A DNA stretch of 64,000 nucleotides from Undaria pinnatifida. Taxonomy: Eukaryota; Sar; Phaeophyceae; Laminariales; Alariaceae. The notes under the pieces are model-generated. The model was not told the DNA's origin and did not search any database. It was given only the letters and a program-made list of their open reading frames with translations. Within the stretch, counting starts at the first letter, position 1. Every line of letters starts with the position of its first letter. The position numbers were made by a program, and so were the translations under genes. Of this stretch, positions 23,001-34,600 are shown in pieces. The stretch is taken from assembly GCA_012845835.1 (NCBI GenBank), contig JABAKD010000019.1:5937494-6001493 (forward strand), in the 5' to 3' direction.

Positions 23001-23442
23001 CCAATGGGCATATCGTCCGTTTGAACCAACAGAAAAATTGAGAGTACGAGCGAAACTCAACCGACTTGAAGGAAAAAAAGTCCCCCCCCATACCCCAAGA
23101 AGGGTAAAGAATCAACAATCCTACCATCCACGATTTTGCCAAACACGTTTCACAGGACACCCACCCGCATAATTTTACCGCTCGAAGTTGCCAGAACTGA
23201 CTCTACCCGCGTGCGCGACTGGGGGTCAGGAGCGCGCGCGAGAAAGACAAAAATATACTACTGTAGTACTCGGTGAGAAAAAAATAGTGGATACTATGGG
23301 GTATCCCCCCCCCCCCCCCCCGATCGACAGACCTCACCCGTCCGTCTTGACACCAACGAGGGACCCAGTTCGACAAAAACGAAGCCCCACAATCAAGAAC
23401 CAAAACCTAAAACCCAAAAATCAAAATCAAAAGCCAAATTAA
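20001..23442. other. Gene-poor convergent intergenic region
   Basis: This lies between the 3' ends of the PX gene (plus) and the CLU gene (minus). It has G and C runs at 21838-21860 and 23306-23322. About 22500-23060 holds two diverged copies of a roughly 270-base unit that share AAGGAGGCTAGCCGT, GAAGCC(TATGTTG or CATATTA), TGACG(G/A)TA...CTCC and GAAATAAA...GTTGC. Nothing here is convincing as coding. Confidence 0.55.
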
Positions 23443-23917
23443 TCATCTAGCGCGGTTTTTCTTTCTGGAAGACTTACTACCCCCACCCCCCCCTCCCCCT
23501 CCACCCGACCCCCCTTTACCCCCACCCGCCCCCTCCACCACTCCCGCCGACGGCGGCCCGTTAACCTTAGACTCTTCTACCCCTCCCCCACCTCCTCCTC
23601 CGCCAACCGTAGGCGGCGCCGACACTGTAGCTCTAGGCGCCTGCCCATTTTTGGCAGCAGCCGCAGGAGCAGCAGCCGCAGCCGCAGCAGCAGCCGCAGC
23701 AGCGACAGGAGCGCCGTTGGCAGAGGGAAGAGAAGGTGAACGTGCGTTGCCGTTCCCGGCGTTACCACCACCAGCAGCGCCGATCGCGGGCGTTTTCTTC
23801 TGTGCTTCTAGGGTTCGCTGGTCCTGCGCGACTTTGACGATCTTGGTCGTGAGAGCGCGGACGTTCTGCGTGCTCTTCTTGACGAGTGGGTGGTCGTCTC
23901 CGTTCACGGCTTTGTAC
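23443..23917 (-). CDS. CLU: CLU exon 26: C-terminus
   Basis: Begins YKAVNGDDHPLVKKSTQNVR (last TPR helix; the GDDHP landmark), continues with a coiled segment QDQRTLEAQKK, a poly-Ala run, a poly-Gly tail and a basic end KSSRKKNRAR, then TGA at 23443. TAG acceptor at 23918-23920. Confidence 0.95.
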
Positions 23918-26900
23918 CTAAAAGGCGAACACAACGGACCAAAGGGGGGTGGCGGGGGGGGTGGGGGTGGGGGGGTGATACACACGAACGCGTATACACA
24001 CATACAAGCGCGTCCACACGCATGCACACGCATCTAGAAACACACGCAATGCACATAAAAAACGCGAGCACACAAATAGACATACTTCACACAAATGTCG
24101 GCAAGTAATTCGTCTTCGAATCACTCGATTAAAAGGCCCCGCTCCGCTCTCAGCGCTCCCACACGGAACACGCCTGCCTGAACCCTCTTCTCGGAGAACC
24201 TTCACGGCCGCTTTCTTTGCGTCCCTTGCTTTCTTCGGGACCGCCGCCCCTAAACTAACTTCAAGACAAAATTTCCAGCACTTCAAGACTAATCCCCTCA
24301 CAAATTTCAAGATTTTTTCCACATTTGAATCAAGATTCTGTATTTCATACAGTCGACAAAAAGTAAAAAAAATAGATCTCCAACACTGGAGTCACAATTA
24401 TAAAACAGTCAAAATTGAGTAAAAGGCCCTGCTCCGCTCTCAGCGCTCTCACACGGAACACGCCTGCCTGAACTCTCTTCTCGGAGAACCTTCACGGCGG
24501 CTTTCTTTCTTCGGGACCGCCGCCTCTAAACTAACTTCAAGACAAAATCTCCACCACTTCAAGACAAAATCTCCACCACTTGAAGCCAAATATCCCCTCA
24601 CAAATTTCAAAATATTTTTTCCACATTTAGATCAAGACTCTGTTTTTCATGAAGTCGACAACAAGTAAAAAAAATAGATCTCCAAAACTGGAATCATAAT
24701 TATAAAATAGCTCAAACTGAGTAAGATAGTCGTTCCCAAACTAAATTCAACACATAAAGTGCCGATAAGCAAAAGCAAGCACCAAAAATCTGTCCGACTA
24801 CGTACGCGCACGTTTATTTTGCACGTTCGTACTGCAGAGCGAGACAACACTCACCAAGAATTTGGCAGATAAAGAATTTCAGGTTCGAGTTTAAGACGAA
24901 AGGAAGAACGTGACCTGCTTTGTACTGAAAATTGTACGACACACCCGTGCCTTCCGTAAGACTTGCAGCCTGGCTAGAAATAAGGGATTCTTAATGGTGT
25001 TGCACACTGTTTGGGGGTGTCAATCCACCGCAATATTATCTTTTATGTCGACCAATCCTTCGGGCCGACCACGAAAAAAAAGAAAATGTCAGTGCCACCC
25101 GAAAAGAAGCTTTTTCCTAAAACGTCTTCATTAAACACTGAGCACGTGCAAAACTTTGTATGATGATTCCTCGGGCTTGGAGTGGCGTTAGATGCTGAAA
25201 ATCGGTGGTCATCATGGCATAGGTGAGGTGGCGTGAAGGAATAAACATTTTACGCTGAAACCTCAAATAGGGCGAGAAACTCCTCAAAATTTGCTGTTTT
25301 ATTTACTTGTTTCCCCTGGTCAGGGTTGTTTCAGTTTGTGCAAGATTCTGATTACTGACTCAATCCTTTGAATTACGTACCATCTATCACAGCAAACCGC
25401 ACCGGAATCGGCATCATTACCCATGAGAAATCACGGGACCAAAAAGGTCACTTTCAGGGAGAAAATACAATATACCATACCACTAACATGTATATTCTGG
25501 CTGCATGCTGGTCTGCGATGTCCGAAGGGTTAACAACAAGATCGATGTTTTAATATATATATATATACGCGTGGTACCAGGTATATCATATCACTATGTT
25601 CGAAAATACAAGGATCGTTTTGTATTGATATTAATATTTACATGGTCCCTATATATTCGGACACATTGATATAGTACCAAGTACTATGGACAGGTACTAC
25701 AGCAGCAGAACAGGGTAACGCAGCGAAGCATACCCACTCGGCATCATAGGAGTGAGGACGCAGCAGCCATGGCTGCTTGCTCCTGTAGCTAACCAAGCAA
25801 AGACGATGGGGTCGTCGTCGGGCATGGACTGCTGCTGATTTTCTGCCTACATGGGTTGCTGTCGGCCTCAGGTGCGGTAAACTATCGCCACGAGCGCTGC
25901 ATGTCTGCGAGACAGGTGGCGTCGGATGTCCCGCTGAGTGTGGGTTGTGGGTTATGTTGTCGGACGTCGTTGCTCGAAACGAGAGCACAAGGTACACAGC
26001 GTACAACCACCAGCATGGGTTAAAGGAAGCTCCAACCTTGGTCCGAAGACATTGTATTCATAGCTCGAAAACAAGGAGCAGCCGTGAGTCACTTTGAAAT
26101 TTTTGGTCATAATGCATTTATGACAGGGATATGTCAGTTTTTCATTCTACACTTGATCTTTTTTTCGGAGCATTTCTATCGCCGTTGAAAGCAAACCCGT
26201 GGGTTTTCCTGCAAGCCCCCCCGCTGCCCTTTCACGTCCCTCAAGACCGCCACGACGTCCTGAGCTTCTTTCAGGTTCAACCCTGAATAATTCAGGTCCT
26301 CTCAAGCCAAATAGACCCTGTCGGGTTCCCTCAGGTCCTCTCAGGTTCTCGGGGTTCTTTCAAATCCCTTCATCAGTGTTCTCAGGTCCTTTTAGGTCAT
26401 TTCAGGTCCTTTCAGGTCCTTTCAGGTCCTTTCAGGTCCTGTCAGGTCCTCTCAGGTTCTCTCAGGTCTTTTCAGGTGTCTCAGGTTCTGTCACATCCTT
26501 TCAGTTCATCTCAGGTGTATTCAGGTGTCCTCAAGTCCTCTCAGGTCCTGTCAGGTCCCCTTACGCCCGCTCAAGTTCCCTCAGGTCCTCTCAGATCCGC
26601 TCAAATACCCTGAGGTCAGCCTATTTTATTATTATAGTACAAGTCCAAACAAACGAAAATATGAACAAATTCAAGGCGTCCCTTCCTTTCTTTCTCTCAC
26701 CCTGCATGGGATAGCCTCTCGTGCTTGAGCGCATCCGTATATCCTCCCATGGCCTCTAGTGTTTCCGAGACGCTGTGGTGCACCCGAGGGTTGATCATGT
26801 GGTCCCCCGGCTGCCTCTCGAGCGCCTCTTGGTAACACCTGCGGCAACAGAAAATCACATTGAGAAAAAAAAACGTTCAAGCAAACAAAAAAGGAAAATG

Positions 26901-29900
26901 GTGGTTCGGCAAACCACGCGATTAATCGAGCTTGTGAAAAAAACAAATCCACCGACGCCATCATTTTCTTCAACTCCGACCCTACCACGCACACGCATTT
27001 CGTTAACTTCGACTTCAAGTTGAACCTCACCTTTTTATAGAATTCGGAGCAGAATACAATACAGGGAAAAGTCAGAGGGGCAACACGCACACCAAGCACA
27101 TGCACTCTTCATATCATAGCACGAACAACATACCAGGTAACATCAACAACACGACCATCACCACACAACACGACCACACCAGGTACCACCAAAACACAAG
27201 CACCAACGCCAAAACCAACAACACCAGCATCACTGCGAACCACAACACCACCACAATACAGCGCCAGAACCCCCCCCCGTCCACCACCACCATTCACACA
27301 GCCGGGGAAAGCTGCGCACCTGAGTGCCATGATGGCGCTTCCCACGTCCTGGTAGACCCTACCCATCAAATGGTAGCCGCTAGAGAGCTCAGGATGGTTC
27401 GGGCCCGCCGTGAGCTCGACAAGGTAGCAGAAAGCGCGCATGTGCGCCAAAGCCCTAACGTAGGGTTAGGGACAGAGTTAGGGTTGCGGTTAGGGTTGAG
27501 GTTAGACTTTGCTATGGGGTTAGGAATGGGGTAAGGGTACGGTTAGGGTTGGAGTTAGGGTTGGGGTCGGCGCTAAATATCGGGATGACCGGGGCTGCGG
27601 TGAGCCCGACAAGGTAGCAGCAAGCGCGCACGTACACACGCTTGCCGAGGCTGCGGTGAGCCCGACAAGGTAGCAGAAAGCGCGCACGTACATACACCAA
27701 AGCCCTAACGATGTAACGCAACCTTGCGCTAGGGCTAGCTTTAGGGTTATGCTCGTCTTGGGGTTACGGTTGGGGTTGGCGATAGGAGCCCGCGGTGGTT
27801 GGAGCCCGACGCAAGCTCGGCGAGGTAGCAGAAAGCGCGCATGTGCGTCAAAGCCCTGTCGACACAGTGCAACGCTGCGTTAGGGACATGTTTAGGGGCA
27901 TGTTTAGGGATGGGGTCAGGGTTGGGAACGGGGTAAATTATGGGGTAGGGTGAGGTTGGGCTAGGGTTGGGGTTAGAGCTGGGGTTGGTGGTAGAGTTCC
28001 GGGTGGTTGGGGCCCGCCGTCAGCTCGACCAGGTAGCAGAAAGCGCGCATGTGCGCCAAAATCGATCCAATACAATGAGGCGGGAAACTTTGGGTTAGGG
28101 ATAGGTTCTTAGGGTTAGGGTTTAGGGTTGGGGTTCAAATTCAGGATGGGTGAGGGTAGGGTTGAACGTAGGGTTGTTGTTGCGACTATGGGATTAGGGT
28201 TGGCAGGAGGGATTAGGTTAGTATTTGAGTTTGGGGTTGGTGTTCCGTTTTGGCGCAACTAAACTGCAAACCGACGCGTTTGCTCGCGGGTGCAAATACA
28301 TTAAACGAAACGATTCGAAAAGAAACAAAAAAAAAAAACTGAAAAAAAACCCGACAAACCAAACCCTTCCTCACTTGTCGTATAGACCCCCCTGCATGTA
28401 GTACTGCCCCAGCTGCTCGTGGCACTTGACCACCTAACAAATAGAGTACACACCGAGTGCAAACGAGAGAAGAAACGGAGTGCGTGTGGAAACGCGGTTC
28501 AGCATACTCTGCACAGATGACTGCATGCGTGCATGCTCCATGACCACTTCCTCAATGACCGCCGGCGATGGGATAGGGCAGGGCATGGCGCATGGGATGC
28601 GAAACGATCACCACCGTACATGGCAACATTAACAGCAGCAGCAACAACGGCAGCAGCAGCACAACCACCACCACCAGCACCAGATACAAAACTCATAGCC
28701 GTACAACACAAACATAACCGCAGCAACAACAACCACCCACAGCAGCGCGTCATCACAAACGTCGACATCACAATATACACCAACAAAACACACCACCACA
28801 CCATCCCCAGCATCACACGAACTAAAACATCCTCACCAACACCACGATCACGACCACTTTATACACCATCCCCAGCGAAAACAAAAAAACACCAGCACCT
28901 TGACCACCGCCACCGCTCTACACACCATCCTCAACAGGACCCCCAAAAAAAAACAACAAAGCAACACCAACACACCATCAATTCACCACCAGCGGCATCG
29001 TCAAATGCACTACCAGGTACACAGCAACCACCACCACACCAACTACAAAATAAGCACCATCCTTGCCGACAGCACGGCCTTATCGGCGACGAGCCTAGTA
29101 CCTAGAGCTAGTCGTGGCACGCGGGCGCCTTCAGCTAGACACACAATACACAACACTAACTTAAACGAACTGCTACACAGCCATCACAATCACGACAACC
29201 ACCAACTACACAACCACCACCACGACCATCACCGCCACCTAAACCATCAATGTTCTCACCACCACAGCCATTGTCACCATCCCCACCACCACCACCACCA
29301 TCAAGGTCTTACCGGCGACGACTAGTCTAGCCCCTCGAGTTGCTCGTAGTAGTATAGCGCCTTCAGCGGGACCCGCAAAAACCACCACCATCACCACCAA
29401 CAACCACCTCTACCGACAGCAAGAAAACAATACACTACGGACGGCCATAGCAAGAACCTACCGACGACGAGTCAAGCCCTTCGAGTTGCTCGTAGTAGGC
29501 GAGCGCCTTGAGCTGAAGCGCTACCGCGGCATCGGCGTCACCGCTGAGGTACATCACGCGCGCTTGAAGGTTGAGAGCCGCGGGGTACTTGGTGTGCATG
29601 CCATCACACGCCTGGGATCCACAGACAGCAATCGGAATGAGTCAGAACAGGACGGGGTTGGGGAGTGTGTACTCATTTCATGCATAGGCGTAGTCGCAAC
29701 ATCATTGACCCTCGCATCTCTAAAATGCCGGGACGGAGCACGTCGGGTTTTCACCGACCAGACAGACATCGCGTGCACCAAGCGCGAAGCTTCGTGAGGT
29801 GTTCGGCTAGTCGCATGATTGGTGAGCTGCATCCTACTAAGAACCAATTGTGAGGCGGATTGCCGCACCATATGCGTACTTCCCTGCATATCAAATGACA

Positions 29901-31599
29901 GCTTCGAATGAATTTATTTGTTGCCTGGTGCGGCCACTCCCAAATGGGTAGGGGGCGTGGTGGGGGACAACATATTAGAAACGAAACTAATCAAAACACC
30001 GGTAGGGACAAGAACAGCGTGAAACGAATCTCGTCGATATCTTTCCAAAGATTGCGCCAAGGCATCCCCAAACATGTTTCCAGACATGTCATCATGATTT
30101 TTCCACCAAAAATCGTCGAGACAAACCCAAAAGCTCTCATCGAAATCTTATCCGTTCATACACGCACCCCTCGGCGTTTGCACTTACAGCTCCCCGTGGT
30201 CGAGAATACACAGAAGGGAAAAATCGCCCGAGGGCGCATGTTGTTTGCGTGTTTCCCCCCGTTTTTTTCCCCCCGTTTTTCGATAAAAACACTTGGGAAT
30301 TCGTCCTAGAGGACGCAGGACGTGTTCCCTTGCGAGGCATACGGCACGCAACCCGCCCCCCCCACACCCTCTCCCCCCTCCTTCTCTCGTACAGCTTGTC
30401 CCCACCTGAAGAAGCAAGGCGGCCGCGTGCTGCGCGAAGTCGTGGGCCGTCTGCAGCCCGGCTCCCGATGTGAGGTGCAGATGCGCCATCTCCAGGGCTT
30501 CGGCCGCGTCTGGCGCAGGCGACGAGGGAACACACGACTAGCGAAGCGTAGTGTAGCACGGAGGAGGAGAAAACGTGCAGAGCGGTGGGGGTTGAGTTGG
30601 GTTGGGTTGGGTTGGGTTGGGTTGCGTTGGGTTGGGTTGGGTTGGGTTGGGTTGGGTTGGGTTGGGTTGGGTTGGGTTGGGTTGGGTTGGGTTGGGTTGG
30701 GTTGGGTGCTGGTTTGGTCGGGGTGGGGTGGGGGTGGTGTTCTCCCACTTACACATCGCCATCTGGTCACAGAACAAGCTTCAATGAAGGGGGGCGGCGC
30801 GGGGTGGGGTGTGGTTGTTGTCACACGGTTCACAGGACAGACTCCGACAATTACCAAATGTAAGCATGCATCAGAAGAAAAAGCAGGAGTGGTACAGTAC
30901 ATATGATACCTTGGTACCCGGCCGTCGTTTCGCCCGTACCTTGACCACAGGGAAGACGCCAACCATGTCTTCGAGGGAAAACGGTTCCGACGTCCTCAAG
31001 TCGTACGCACGGCTGACCACCCTCAGTCCCAGCCTCTGGCACACCCTCCTCAAAAGGGGAAGCTTGTGGGCGCGGCTGCTGCCACTCTTCAACAATATAA
31101 CGGTGCGCGGAGGGTAGAGACGGGGGGGGGGGGGGGGGGGGGCGAGGGCGAGCGGGAACAGACAGCGCAAGGGTAACTGCTTTGTGACGAAACCAAAACA
31201 ATGTAAACGGCAGCGAAAGACCTCTAGAGAATAAAAGGCTGTGTGAATAAAACGAGCCGGCAAAACACGGCGATAAGAAACGGGAAGGAACGAAACACAG
31301 AACGACCAAACCGACTACGAGCTGGTTCCAGCAAGAAACTATAAAATTCCACCTTCGTTACTGAAAACAAACTCCGATCATGGCAGAAATAGGCAAGTGG
31401 GAACGAAAGAACGGTTGCGCAAATCAAAAGCCCGACGACGAGCCAACAATGGACGGAAAAGAGGGGCAAAGGCCAGGAACATCACACCCAACTACGTGAA
31501 CCCCTTCCCCTTCCACACCCCACCCCATCCCTTCCCGGCCGCCGAAACGGTACAAAACTCACCGCTTGTCTTCAGAGTTTGAGGCGGTGCCTAAACCTG

Positions 31600-31637
<38 letters not shown>

Positions 31638-34600
31638 ACCAAGTCGCCTCTTCCTCCCGAAGAAATCTATACATGCCACACATACAAACCCAAACCCCGT
31701 CCTCTCCCCCGTCCCCTTCCCCTCCAAATCCAAGCCCCACTCCACCCCTCCCGGCTGCCGAAACGGTACAAAACTCACCGCTTGTCCCCAGAGTGTGAGG
31801 CGGTGCCTGAATCTGAGCGCCACTTCCGCCGTCACGGACATCCAGAGGTCTTCTTGGGTCAGAGCCACGATTTCTTGGTCTTCTGCCATCCAGGAGCTGC
31901 CCGAGGGTGCTGTAGATGGAGACGGGGTTGATGCCTTCGAAGGAGATGATGACCCGTTGCTGGCTGCGCTCGGGGCCCCCATTTCCTGGGGGAAGAAGGA
32001 TGAAAACAAGAACACGAACATAACAAAAACGTGATGAGGACAAGAACGAGGACAAGGACAAGCGTGAGAGGAACTCTCGGAGGGCACTGTAGATGGAGAA
32101 GGGGTTGGTACATTTCAAGGCGGTGATGGCCCGTTGGCGGTCGGAGCCAGGGCCGTTTCCTGCGGGAATGATAATAATATGAACGCACTAATGAGAAAAA
32201 AAAGTAAAACAAAAAACAAGGTGAAAAAAAAACAGGTACAGGAGGGTACACTGGGGATGGAGATGGGGCTGTTGTAATCGAATGTGATGATGGTGCGCTC
32301 ATGGGTGATCGGTGCCGGGGCTGCCGTTGCCTGCGGAAACGATAAGAACGTGCTAATAAGGACAAAAAAAAACAAGAAAAAAAACAAGAGCAGGATCAGA
32401 AGCAAGCGCAAGAACAAAAATGACAACCATAATCAGAACTAGAACAAGAACAGCAGCAAATAACGACAACATTGACATCAAAAGCAAAAGCAAGAACAGC
32501 GATAACAACAAAAAGAAGACTAATCGCAGCTCGCCCCACCTTGACATTTTCGCCGGCGGCAGCCCCATCCGCGCCCCCCCCTCCCCCTCCAAGGAGGCAA
32601 TTTAGGAACTGCTGCACAGCACGCCCCGGCGCTAGGCGTGCTCGCTGCGTGCCTGCCGCCATGTAGCGGTTGAATACATGACCCGTAGCCCTGTGTGACA
32701 CAGGCAGGAACGTTAGGAGGCGGGGGTCGGGGGGGGGGGGGGGGGGGGTCGGGGGTAAGGTTGGGGGGGGGGGGGTCGGGGGTAGGGTTGGGGGGGCGGG
32801 TCGGGGGTTAGGGTGGCGGTTGTGGCTGGGGGCGGTGTGCGGGTGGGGGGTAGGGGTGGAAGTACGAATGTGGTGGGAATAGGGGTGAGGGGGTGGTGTG
32901 GTAGTGAAACGCGAGGGTGGGTTGGCAGGAGAGTGTGGGGAGTGGGGTAGGCGGGGGCGGGGGGGGAGCGTACTCATTTGTTGCTTGCCTCAGTCACTTG
33001 ACCATTGACCACGCATCCCTTTCGAGACGGAGCAAGATGGGGGGGGGGGGGGGGGGGGGGCTTGGGAGTGCGGTGGGATGGGGGGGGGGGGGGCGGGGAT
33101 GAGGGGGCGAGGGGTGCTGGGGATGACAAGGAGGTGGGGGGTCGGGGCTTCGGGTTGGGGGCGGAGGTAGGGGTAAGATCATCAACCATCACACTCAGTC
33201 ACGACCACCATGATTATTTCCTCACCTGGCGACCATCTCCGTCTCGAGCATCTCCAGCCAGAACACCGGCATCCGCCAGCGTCGCAGCTTACCCTCCGCC
33301 TTCACCCTGCCACAGCAAGATTAATCGCAAACAACAATTAACAGCAATCGGAAACAGTCAGCAACAAGCAGCAACCGTAAAGTACCAACAAATAGCATAC
33401 GCACAACACAGCACAACTTGACACAACACCCCCACGCCCCACCCCACCCCCTCTTCCCACCCACCCCACACAACCCATCCCCTAAAAACTCACGCCTCAT
33501 CCTCCGCCTCCTCCGCTGCCGCCACTGCCGCAAGTCGTCCCATGTAGCGCACGTTAATGCCCGCCCCGTGTAGCACCTGCGCTAGCTCAGCGCAGTCAAG
33601 GGGGGACAGCGATCCCTTCTTAACTTCCACCGTTATAAAAGGAAGCGCCACATCCCACAGGTACTTCGCCGCCTCTCTGGCTAGGTTTTCGTCTGCCAAC
33701 AGTTGCTCGGGGTCAATACAGCCCTTTGGGGGGAGGAGGAGAAAGAGGGGAGGGGAGAGGGAGGGGAGGGGAGGGGGAGGGGAGGAGGAGGGGAGGGGAG
33801 GGGGAGGGGAGGGGGAGGGGAGGAGAGGGGAGGAGAGGGGAGGGGAGGGGGAGGGGGAGGGGGAAGGGAGAGGGGGCGAGGGGGGAGGAGCGTGGGGGGG
33901 GGCGTGTGAAGGGGGAGGAAGGAAGGGGGGGCAGGAGGGGGAGGTGAGGTATAGAGTGTATGCGCCGTTTTTTTTTGTATCGGCCGAAAAAGATAAACGG
34001 ACGGAGACCATACACGAACCAGCGCTCACCACACAACAATCAATTGTTCTGCTACTACCATTACCAACAATCACAAACAATATCACATGTGCTCCACTTT
34101 CTTCTACCCCGCAAAGAAAATGCTGAGCATATCCTGATCCCACCCCCCCCCCCCCCCCGCCCCCCGGTGCGCCACCTCGAGAAGGATGATTGACAAATCG
34201 CCAAAAAACTGAGGCAAGCAACAATCGAATACGCCCTTCTCCCCCCCCCCCTCCCCCCCGCTGTGGAGTTGTGAGCATTAACTTTATCTTCACCCATCCG
34301 CCGGAGGATGAAAGAAAAAAAAAGTCACCTTGTACGGCATGAAGACGTTAACATTCATGGCCAGCTCCTTGCACCTCGCCTCCTGCTCCTCCTTCAGCCT
34401 CCCCACCTCCTCCTCCGACAGCCTTAAACCCCCCTCCGCCCCCGCCCCCCCCCCCCACTCCCGCCTCCACTTCCTCCCCCTTCCCCCCCTCCTGCAAAGC
34501 CACCACTCCCCCCGCCCCCTCTCCCTCCGCCCCCGCATCCGTTCCATCTACCGCCTTGGTCTCGACATCAGCACTCTCTTGTTCGTCCTCCGTTGCTAGT

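Noticed and set aside
26232-26620. CRISPR-like array
   Set aside because: Contiguous 10-11 base minisatellite without unique spacers, in a eukaryotic intron.
27465-28240. Chromosome end (telomere)
   Set aside because: Repeats are degenerate and CLU exons continue on both sides.
30137-30962. Frames of NPTQP/VGLGW repeats
   Set aside because: Artefacts of the (GTTGG)n array in a CLU intron.
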